From an uncultured Bacteroidota bacterium (lineage in GTDB: Bacteria > Bacteroidota > Bacteroidia > UKL13-3): DNA of 7,017 nucleotides. The stretch covers positions 1 through 7,017 of the forward strand of contig CAIUEQ010000187.1 in assembly GCA_903898215.1 (NCBI GenBank), read 5' to 3'. The position numbers were made by a program, and so were the translations under genes. Under the pieces are notes generated by a model. It did no database searches. It worked only from the letters and a program-made list of their open reading frames with translations, and was not told the origin of the DNA. The first letter of the stretch is position 1; every line of letters begins with the position of its first letter. Of this stretch, positions 1-5,549 are shown piece after piece.

Positions 1-332
1 AATGCCATTTGATAAATTGTGCTGATTAACCAGCGTAAACCAATTTTATCAACGGCTACAAGGTTCCATGATTCAGGAAACTTAAGTCTGTCGAAAGCAA
101 AATATAATATGAGCAAGGTCATAAATTGTTCTAAAGGTTTGCGCTCGAGGTCAACAAATTTTTCCGAAAATTGATTGCCGGTAAATCCTTTAATGATTCT
201 GAAAAACTGACGGCTGATTAATCCTGCGCAAAATTGTTTTAGTAAAAATCCTAAAATAAGAAGGCCAATACAAATGGCGAATTCTTTTAAAGGATTGCCG
301 AATAAATCTTGTTCAAATAATGTGAAGTCCAT
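1..332 (-). CDS. Probable MscS-type mechanosensitive ion channel, N-terminal part (runs off the left edge)
   Basis: This open frame starts at the ATG at 332-330 and stays open to the window edge, giving 110 residues (MDFTLFEQDLFGNPLKEF...). Residues about 15-34 form a hydrophobic helix (FAICIGLLILGFLL). A basic amphipathic stretch follows (residues 41-48, RQFFRIIK), and a second hydrophobic segment lies at about 69-80 (QFMTLLILYFAF). The passages around ERKPLEQF and FPESWNL resemble, from memory, the N-terminal transmembrane region of Bacteroidota MscS-family channels, which release solutes through the inner membrane under osmotic downshock. The pore helix and the beta domain that define MscS lie outside the window, so the family call is an inference. 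The start is supported by a perfect TAnnTTTG promoter box 4 bases upstream. polA ends 33 bases before it on the same strand, so read-through from polA is also possible. A different multi-pass membrane protein cannot be excluded. Confidence 0.6.
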   Translation of the reverse strand, partial: MDFTLFEQDLFGNPLKEFAICIGLLILGFLLKQFCAGLISRQFFRIIKGFTGNQFSEKFVDLERKPLEQFMTLLILYFAFDRLKFPESWNLVAVDKIGLRWLISTIYQMA

Positions 333-336
333 GATG

Positions 337-344
337 CAAATATA
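337..344 (-). promoter_or_regulatory. Bacteroidota-type -7 promoter box before the putative channel gene
   Basis: The minus strand reads TATATTTG followed by CATC and then the ATG at 332. This matches the Bacteroidota primary sigma factor -7 consensus TAnnTTTG exactly. A weak -33 element, TTAG (consensus TTTG), lies 21 bases upstream at 366-369. If used, transcription would start within a few bases of the ATG, giving an almost leaderless mRNA. AT-rich DNA yields chance matches, but the position in a 33-base gap directly before a start codon favours a real site. Confidence 0.45.
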
Positions 345-365
345 GTTTGTATGCTGAATTTTTTT

Positions 366-3242
366 CTAATGAGCTTCAAGCCAATTCTCACCAACACCAA
401 CTTCTGCTAAAACCGGAACGGCTAAAATCATGGCACTTTCCATTTCTTGTTTCACCAACTTTTTCATCTGCTCCACTTCACTTTTATGAACATCAAAAAG
501 TAATTCATCATGAACCTGAAGGATCATTTTCGATTTTTCAATTGCCCATTGTTTATTGCCCATTGCCGACTTAATTCTAATCATAGCAACTTTGATCATA
601 TCTGCTGCAGAGCCTTGTATTGGAGCATTTATAGCATTTCGTTCAGCGAAACCACGCACTGTAAAATTAGCAGAATTTATATCGCTTAAATATCTTCTGC
701 GACCTAAAAGTGTTTCAACAAAACCATGCTCTTTGGCAAAATTAATGGTGTTGTTCATGTACTCTTTAATGCGAGGATATTGTAAAAAATATTCTTCAAT
801 AATTATTGCCGCTTCCTTGCGCGGTATTCCTAAATTTTGTGAAAGTCCGAAAGCCGATTGACCATAAATAATTCCAAAATTTACAGCTTTGGCATTCCTT
901 CGTTGATCGCTGGTAACTTCTTCAAGCGGAATATGATAAACTTTTGAAGCAGTTGCAGTATGAATATCAATTCCGTTTTTAAATGCATCAATCATGTTTT
1001 CTTCCTTCGAAATTGAAGCAATCACTCTTAATTCTATTTGAGAATAATCAGCACTCAACAAAACAAAATCATCATTACGAGGAATAAATGCTTTACGAAT
1101 CTCTCTTCCTTTTTCTGTTCGTATCGGGATGTTTTGCACATTCGGATTCGTTGAACTTAATCTTCCGGTTGCTGCCACAGCTTGATTGAAAGAAGTGTGA
1201 ACTCTGCCTGTTTTTTGATTGATTAAAGCAGGTAGTGCGTCAACATAAGTTGATTTTAATTTTTGCAACTGACGAATATCTAAAATACATCTTACAATTT
1301 CATGCTCGCTTAAACCACTCAAAACATCTTCTCCTGTTTGGTACTGTCCGGTTTTTGTTTTCTTAGCTTTCGGATCTAATTTCAAGTGATCAAAAAGTAC
1401 TTCGCCTAATTGTTTTGGTGAAGCGATATTGAAGTTTAATCCTCCCGACAGTTCGTAAATACGTTTTTCTAATTCGGTAACTTGCTTTCCTAATTCAACA
1501 GAATATTCATCCAAAAAATCTTTATTAATGCGCACACCTTCACGTTCCATATCACTCAAAATATCGATAAGAGGAATCTCTACTTCTTCAAATAATTTTT
1601 GTGCATTGAGTTCGATGAGTTGGGGTTCAAAAAAATGTTTTAATTGCAAAGTGATGTCAGCATCTTCGGCAGCATATTCTTTTATTTTTTCAAAATCAAC
1701 ACTGCGCATGCTCAATTGATTCTTGCCCTTTTTCCCAATTAATGTTTCGATTGAAACCGGTTCGTAATTCAAATAAGTTGTCGAGAGAAAATCCATGCCA
1801 TGACGAAGATCAGCGTCAATCAAGTAATGGGCAAGCATCGTATCAAACCATTTTCCTTTAAGTTCGATTCCGTAATTTTTTAAAATACCAATATCGTATT
1901 TGATATTCTGACCGATTTTTAAAATATTTTCACTTTCAAAAAATAGTTTAAATTCATTGATGATTTGTTGTGTTTCATTTTGATCAGTTGGGAAAGGAAC
2001 ATAAAATGCTTCATGCTTTTTAAATGAAAATGATAATCCAACGATCTCTGCATTCAAAGTTTCGAGGTCGGTAGTTTCGGTATCAAAACACACTTCCTTT
2101 TGTAGCAATAATTTTTCTAAAAGATCTTTTCTTTTTTCTTCGGTATCGATTAAAAAATAAGTGTGCTCAGTATTTGAAATAGTATTTTTTGGAATGGATG
2201 ATTCTTCAGGAGGAGTTTCAGGTTTGTCGTTTGATGTTTGAAGTTGACTTCCTTGATTAAATAAATCGAAAGCACCGGAATTGTTCTGTTTTGACGAATT
2301 GTTCTCGACTCCGCTCGAACTGACATTCTGCTGTGAACCGTTAACCGTGGACTGTGAACTTAAACTTCCAATTTCAAAAACACGTTTCAACATTGTTTTA
2401 AACTCCAACTCTTCAAAAAGTTTTTCAACAGCTTCTTTGTCGGGTGGTTCTAAAATCAACTGTTCTTCAACCAATTCAATCGGCACATTTAAATCAATTG
2501 TTGCCAATCGTTTTGAAAGAAAAGCCTGCTCTTTAAAATTTTCTACATTTTCTTTTTGCTTTCCTTTTAGCTCGTGAGTATGCTCATATAAACCTTCTAC
2601 CGAACCATATTTTTGAATAAAGGTCTTTGCCGTTTTTTCGCCAACACCCGGAACACCTGGAATATTATCAACCGCATCTCCCATCAAACCTAAAATATCA
2701 ATCACTTGTTTTACATCAGTAATTTCCCAACGTTTTAAAATTTGAGGAATTCCTAAAATTTCAAAATCATTTCCCATATGAGCGGGTTTATAAATATAAA
2801 TATGCTCGCTCACCAACTGACCGAAATCTTTATCGGGAGTCATCATATAAACATCATAGCCAATTTTTTCTGCTTTTTTTGCAATTGTTCCGATGATATC
2901 ATCTGCTTCATAACCATCTAAAATGAGCAAAGGAATTTTTAATGCTTCAGTCACTTTTCTGATGTATGGCAATGCTTTCGAAATATCTTCAGGCATTTCC
3001 TGACGGTGTGCTTTGTAAGCTTCATATTCAATATGGCGAGCGGTTGGAGCAGAAGTGTCAAACGATACTCCAATATGTGTTGGCTTCTCTCTTTTCAATA
3101 CATCGAGCAATGTATTTGTATAACCAAAAATTGCTGAAGTATTAAAGCCGTAAGAAGTAATTCTTGGGTTTTTGCTGAATGCGAAATACGCGCGATAAAC
3201 AAGCGCCATTCCATCTAATAAAAATAATCTTTTATCTGCCAT
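366..3242 (-). CDS. polA: DNA polymerase I (5' nuclease, 3'-5' exonuclease and polymerase)
   Basis: This 958-residue cytoplasmic enzyme fills repair gaps and removes Okazaki RNA primers. The 5' nuclease domain (about 1-290) keeps its acidic residues: D10, D62, the GYEADD motif at 110-115, D137/D139 and the GDAVDNIPG motif at 188-196. The 3'-5' exonuclease domain (about 360-545) has Exo I D387/E389, Exo II N446/D450 and Exo III Y523/D527, so proofreading should be active, unlike in Taq Pol I. The polymerase domain has motif A (DYSQIELR, D732), the O-helix of motif B (R781, K785, F789, Y793) and motif C (HDE 911-913), and ends ENWLEAH as family members do. It is slightly longer than E. coli Pol I (928 residues). 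The excess lies mainly in a Ser/Asn/Gln-rich linker at about 293-355 and a small loop at about 893-903, and both contain repeat DNA. The ATG at 3242 begins the conserved MADKRLFLLDG N-terminus. Nothing suggests a frameshift. Confidence 0.98.
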   Translation of the reverse strand: MADKRLFLLDGMALVYRAYFAFSKNPRITSYGFNTSAIFGYTNTLLDVLKREKPTHIGVSFDTSAPTARHIEYEAYKAHRQEMPEDISKALPYIRKVTEALKIPLLILDGYEADDIIGTIAKKAEKIGYDVYMMTPDKDFGQLVSEHIYIYKPAHMGNDFEILGIPQILKRWEITDVKQVIDILGLMGDAVDNIPGVPGVGEKTAKTFIQKYGSVEGLYEHTHELKGKQKENVENFKEQAFLSKRLATIDLNVPIELVEEQLILEPPDKEAVEKLFEELEFKTMLKRVFEIGSLSSQSTVNGSQQNVSSSGVENNSSKQNNSGAFDLFNQGSQLQTSNDKPETPPEESSIPKNTISNTEHTYFLIDTEEKRKDLLEKLLLQKEVCFDTETTDLETLNAEIVGLSFSFKKHEAFYVPFPTDQNETQQIINEFKLFFESENILKIGQNIKYDIGILKNYGIELKGKWFDTMLAHYLIDADLRHGMDFLSTTYLNYEPVSIETLIGKKGKNQLSMRSVDFEKIKEYAAEDADITLQLKHFFEPQLIELNAQKLFEEVEIPLIDILSDMEREGVRINKDFLDEYSVELGKQVTELEKRIYELSGGLNFNIASPKQLGEVLFDHLKLDPKAKKTKTGQYQTGEDVLSGLSEHEIVRCILDIRQLQKLKSTYVDALPALINQKTGRVHTSFNQAVAATGRLSSTNPNVQNIPIRTEKGREIRKAFIPRNDDFVLLSADYSQIELRVIASISKEENMIDAFKNGIDIHTATASKVYHIPLEEVTSDQRRNAKAVNFGIIYGQSAFGLSQNLGIPRKEAAIIIEEYFLQYPRIKEYMNNTINFAKEHGFVETLLGRRRYLSDINSANFTVRGFAERNAINAPIQGSAADMIKVAMIRIKSAMGNKQWAIEKSKMILQVHDELLFDVHKSEVEQMKKLVKQEMESAMILAVPVLAEVGVGENWLEAH
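539..567 (-). repeat. Short duplicated word inside polA, next to motif C
   Basis: The 11-base sequence ATTGCCCATTG occurs twice on the plus strand, at 541-551 and 555-565, with a 14-base period and a TTT spacer. Read in frame on the minus strand it encodes AMGNKQWAIE (polA residues 893-902). This is a loop nine residues ahead of the catalytic HDE motif. From memory, the interval between AMI and the MI(L/M)QVHDEL strand is three residues longer here than in E. coli Pol I. The word resembles a dispersed repeat I recall from Bacteroidota intergenic DNA. Its status as an inserted or spreading element is inference. Confidence 0.6.
2301..2325 (-). repeat. Hairpin-like repeat word in the polA interdomain linker (first of two)
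   Basis: The plus strand reads GTTCTCGACTCCGCTCGAAC then TGACA. It has CTCGA twice and ends that pair (GTTC...GAAC), so it can fold into a short stem with a small bulge. On the coding strand it starts TGTCAGTTCGAGCGG, a word I recall as a common dispersed repeat in Bacteroidota genomes. Here it encodes VSSSGVEN (polA residues 307-314). It is clearly more G+C-rich than the surrounding gene. Immediately downstream in the gene, GAATTGTTCT occurs twice on the plus strand (2278-2287 and 2296-2305, 18-base period), encoding two NNS-type units. The linker is thus a patchwork of short repeats. Confidence 0.55.
2331..2360 (-). repeat. Repeat word in the polA interdomain linker (second of two)
   Basis: CTGTGAAC occurs at 2331-2338 and 2352-2359 on the plus strand, a 21-base period, with AACCGT twice between (2337 and 2343 region). 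Read in frame on the minus strand the word gives SSQSTVNGSQ, polA residues 295-304, directly after the 5' nuclease domain. It is separated from the neighbouring hairpin word by only five bases. The coding-strand form (AGTTCACAGTCCACGGTTAA) resembles another dispersed Bacteroidota repeat that I recall from non-coding DNA. The internal repeats are visible in the sequence. Membership of a genome-wide family is inference. Confidence 0.55.
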
Positions 3243-3252
3243 GAGTTGGCTT

Positions 3253-3260
3253 CAAAGATA
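3253..3260 (-). promoter_or_regulatory. Candidate -7 promoter box for polA
   Basis: The minus strand reads TATCTTTG, an exact TAnnTTTG match, ten bases before the polA ATG at 3242. No good TTTG element lies 17-23 bases upstream; the nearest TTTG (3272-3275) is only 11 bases away. If real, the 5' leader of the mRNA would be only about five bases. Confidence 0.35.
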
Positions 3261-3436
3261 TTTTTATCAGGCAAAAAAGGAACATAATTGTTGTAAATTA
3301 AAATAATAATATACCTTCGATTTGAGTTTACTAATAGCCAATAAGTAACATTTGTCAATATTATAGTCATTCTTCTTCGTATGGTTTACTCGTTTAAAAA
3401 TTTAATTTTCATTTAACTGATTAATCTAAACTAAAA

Positions 3437-4792
3437 ATGAAAAAACAATTACTAATTATTTTATCATTTGCCTGTGTTGGTTTTAATACAAATGCACAAA
3501 ACTATTTGTTGCCAAAATTTTTAGCGAAAACAAATCATTTCACTATTAATCAAAATGGAGCAATGTTTAAAAGTGGCACGTTTTATAAACCGGGGAAGCA
3601 AATAAATTATGTTTGGGATACAGTTATAAGTGCATGGATTCCTCAAGATACTATTGTATTTACCTATAATAATTACAGCAATGTTACTCTTAGACTGGAC
3701 TATATTGACGATCATCAATACCCCTATAAAATTGTCTATGGCTACAATACGAGTGGAGAAAAACTGGCAACCGATACATCTTTTTATTTTGAATACGTCT
3801 GGAGTTCATACATGCCTCGATATATTGAAAATTTTTCATATGATGCAAAAGGAAATAATACTCAAGTGTTACATCTAGAGAACGATTTCGATGGTAAAAC
3901 TAATTACACGTATGATGCAAATAATAATATAACAAAATATTTAAGTTATACCGGGTGGACTGGGTTTGGCTGGGTTAATGGAATTAAAACTGATTACACA
4001 TGGAGCAATGGGCAACTTACTGGAGAAATAACTCAAAGATATGATAGCACAACCACAACTTGGACTGAAGATGTAAAAACCGATTATTCTTATTTGGCTA
4101 GTAAATGCAATGGAATAACAATATATAATTGGAATGGAACAACTTGGAAAAGAAATGCCAATTACATTAATATCAATTGGTATAATTGGGCTGGCGATGT
4201 AAAAGACAGTAAAATTTCAAGTTATACTTATCAAGTACCAAATGATACCGGCTGGAAAGATACAATGACTGATACATACACTTATGATAGTTACGGAAAT
4301 CAAACCGATCATCTCACCAAAGCTAAACCTGCTGCAGTTTGGTTAGTATCAGGCGAACAAAAAGATATTTATCTTTACGATTACAATGCTAATAACAGCA
4401 TTTCTCAAGTTATTGATCAAACATGGATAAATAGTACTATCGGTTTAAGAAATAATTATAAAATTGTTTATAGCAATTACCAAGCATTTACTAGTACAGG
4501 GATTTCACAAATAAATAGCAGCAAAAATGATTTTGTTGTTTATCCAAATCCTTCAAATGGTATTGTGAATATTCATGCAAGCAACTGGCAGTTGGCAACT
4601 GGCAACGAATTCAAAATTGATATTTATAATTTAGTCGGTGAAAAAGTGTTTTCAACAACAAACCTTACCCCGATAGCTATTGGAACTCAAACCTCAAACG
4701 AAATAGATTTAAGCACACAACCAAAAGGAATTTATTTTATACAAATTAGTGATGGAACAAACGTGCTGTACAAGAAGTTTGTTTTGCAATAA
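3437..4792 (+). CDS. Secreted T9SS cargo protein with degenerate YD-like repeats and a C-terminal sorting domain
   Basis: The 451-residue product begins with a classic signal peptide (MKKQLLIILSFACVGFNTNA, cleavage before QN at about residue 21), so it is exported through Sec. The last 85 or so residues form a type A T9SS sorting domain. This starts with VVYPNPSNGIVNI (367-379), continues with IDIYNLVGEKVF (394-405), and ends with PKGIYFIQI...YKKFVLQ. Such cargo crosses the outer membrane and is usually attached to the cell surface or released. The middle region (about 55-350) is rich in Tyr, Trp, Asn and Thr. It has irregular repeats of the form YxYDxxGN (FSYDAKGN 133, YTYDANNN 157, YTYDSYGN 281, YLYDYNAN 312) spaced by W-containing strands, suggesting a beta-rich elongated fold. 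I recognise no enzyme or adhesin active site, so the function is unknown. The ATG follows an A-rich stretch with no Shine-Dalgarno sequence, as is common in this phylum. The gene is monocistronic, divergent from polA. Confidence 0.9.
   Translation: MKKQLLIILSFACVGFNTNAQNYLLPKFLAKTNHFTINQNGAMFKSGTFYKPGKQINYVWDTVISAWIPQDTIVFTYNNYSNVTLRLDYIDDHQYPYKIVYGYNTSGEKLATDTSFYFEYVWSSYMPRYIENFSYDAKGNNTQVLHLENDFDGKTNYTYDANNNITKYLSYTGWTGFGWVNGIKTDYTWSNGQLTGEITQRYDSTTTTWTEDVKTDYSYLASKCNGITIYNWNGTTWKRNANYININWYNWAGDVKDSKISSYTYQVPNDTGWKDTMTDTYTYDSYGNQTDHLTKAKPAAVWLVSGEQKDIYLYDYNANNSISQVIDQTWINSTIGLRNNYKIVYSNYQAFTSTGISQINSSKNDFVVYPNPSNGIVNIHASNWQLATGNEFKIDIYNLVGEKVFSTTNLTPIAIGTQTSNEIDLSTQPKGIYFIQISDGTNVLYKKFVLQ
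4581..4606 (+). repeat. Short duplicated word inside the T9SS sorting domain
   Basis: GCAACTGGCA occurs at 4581-4590 and 4595-4604, a 14-base period. CAACTG-G-CAGTTG (4582-4594) is a near-perfect palindrome. In frame it encodes SNWQLATGN (residues 382-390), between the first sorting-domain strand (GIVNIHA) and the FKIDIYNLVGEKV strand, where a short turn is usual. The word is more G+C-rich than its surroundings and resembles the TTGGCAACTGGCAA-type dispersed repeats I recall from Bacteroidota. The internal repeat is seen directly; the insertion event is inferred. Confidence 0.6.
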
Positions 4793-4793
4793 A

Positions 4794-4818
4794 TGTTTGC
4801 TTATTAGTAAAGCAAATA
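4794..4818. terminator. Possible bidirectional terminator between convergent genes
   Basis: In the 36-base gap between two converging stop codons, TTTGCTT (4796-4802) pairs with AAGCAAA (4810-4816) around a seven-base loop. The stem extends by one G-T and one T-A pair. It has few G+C pairs and no clean T-run on either side, so the call rests mainly on its location. Confidence 0.4.
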
Positions 4819-4828
4819 CTATTATAGC

Positions 4829-5470
4829 TTACGCATTTAAGAATGGATTATGATTTCTTTCATGACCAATTGTAGTTGGATTTCCGTGTCCTGAAAAAAC
4901 TTTTACATCATCCTCTAAACTAAATAATTTTGTTTTGATACTGCTGATGAGTGTATCAAAATTTCCTCCCGGAAGGTCAGTTCTGCCTATACTTTCCTGA
5001 AACAAAACATCACCGCTGATGCAAATTTTTTCGGCTTTATTATAAAATGATAAACTGGCAATTGAATGTCCTGGAGTGAAGAAAATATCAAGTGTTGAAT
5101 TGCCAAATTTTATTTGATCACCTTCATTAATAAAAACTTTTCTTTCAGGAATTTCTTCCATCACCAAACCAAACATCTCTGCCCAACGACTGGTATCACT
5201 GTATGTTTGAAGTTCATCTTGATGCATGTATAATTCGAGATCATATTTTTTTGCAACAAATGGATTTCCCAAAACATGATCAATATGGCAATGTGTGTTG
5301 ATGAGTTTTACCGGATTTAATTTTTTCTCAGAAATAAAATCTGCCAATATTTTTTGTTCACTTGCATGGTGACAACCCGGATCAAAAATGATGCACTCAC
5401 CGCTTTCGTCATAAAGCACATTGGTGTTTTCCTGAAACTCATTAAATACAAACTGTTGAACTGAAATCAT
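4829..5470 (-). CDS. MBL-fold metallo-hydrolase, glyoxalase II / YcbL type
   Basis: This 213-residue soluble protein has the full metal-ligand set of the glyoxalase II branch of the metallo-beta-lactamase superfamily. The set comprises HCHIDH (H60, H62, D64, H65), H135 in TPGHS, D154 in SGD and H195 in SGHG. The passage SGDVLFQESIGRTDLPGGNF (152-171) is characteristic of the short YcbL-like group. That group lacks the C-terminal substrate-binding extension of classical glyoxalase II (about 250 residues). Members hydrolyse thioesters such as S-lactoylglutathione or related substrates, and in many Bacteroidota the physiological substrate is not established. There is no signal peptide, so it is cytoplasmic. 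It lies 79 bases downstream of tolC on the same strand and could be read through from it, but a promoter-like box just before its ATG suggests separate expression. No functional link to efflux is evident. Confidence 0.93.
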   Translation of the reverse strand: MISVQQFVFNEFQENTNVLYDESGECIIFDPGCHHASEQKILADFISEKKLNPVKLINTHCHIDHVLGNPFVAKKYDLELYMHQDELQTYSDTSRWAEMFGLVMEEIPERKVFINEGDQIKFGNSTLDIFFTPGHSIASLSFYNKAEKICISGDVLFQESIGRTDLPGGNFDTLISSIKTKLFSLEDDVKVFSGHGNPTTIGHERNHNPFLNA

Positions 5471-5474
5471 GAAA

Positions 5475-5482
5475 CGAAAATA
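5475..5482 (-). promoter_or_regulatory. Candidate -7 promoter box for the MBL-fold hydrolase
   Basis: The minus strand reads TATTTTCG, one mismatch from TAnnTTTG, followed by TTTC and the ATG at 5470. The four-base spacing to the start codon is the same as in the box before the putative channel gene. No convincing -33 TTTG is visible; upstream DNA is an AT-only palindromic stretch (about 5494-5513). Confidence 0.25.
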
Positions 5483-5549
5483 ATTATACGGTGATTTTTT
5501 AAAAAATATTTTTTGAATTGAATTCTGTTTCGCAAAAAATCTTCTGCGA

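Noticed and set aside
347..861. Two plus-strand open frames (347-574 and 556-861)
   Set aside because: They lie antisense within polA, whose frame is unmistakable there, and show no family features or start signals.
1528..2577. Plus-strand open frames at 1528-1719 and 2281-2577
   Set aside because: Antisense to conserved polA domains; low-complexity Ser-rich peptides that mirror the coding strand.
3321..3354. Possible promoter for the T9SS cargo gene (TTTG at 3321, TAACATTTG at 3346)
   Set aside because: The -7 box has one base too many relative to TAnnTTTG and the match is no better than expected by chance in AT-rich DNA.
3521..3878. Open frames at 3521-3718 (minus) and 3630-3878 (plus)
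   Set aside because: Both lie within the T9SS cargo gene in other frames; no independent support.
5490..5515. AT-only palindromes (ATTTTTTAAAAAAT and AAAAAATATTTTTT)
   Set aside because: Homopolymer runs in AT-rich intergenic DNA readily form such palindromes; no evidence of a binding site.
5530..5549. TCGCA...TGCGA inverted repeat just after the tolC stop as a terminator
   Set aside because: Only five pairs with a ten-base loop and no T-run following on the minus strand.
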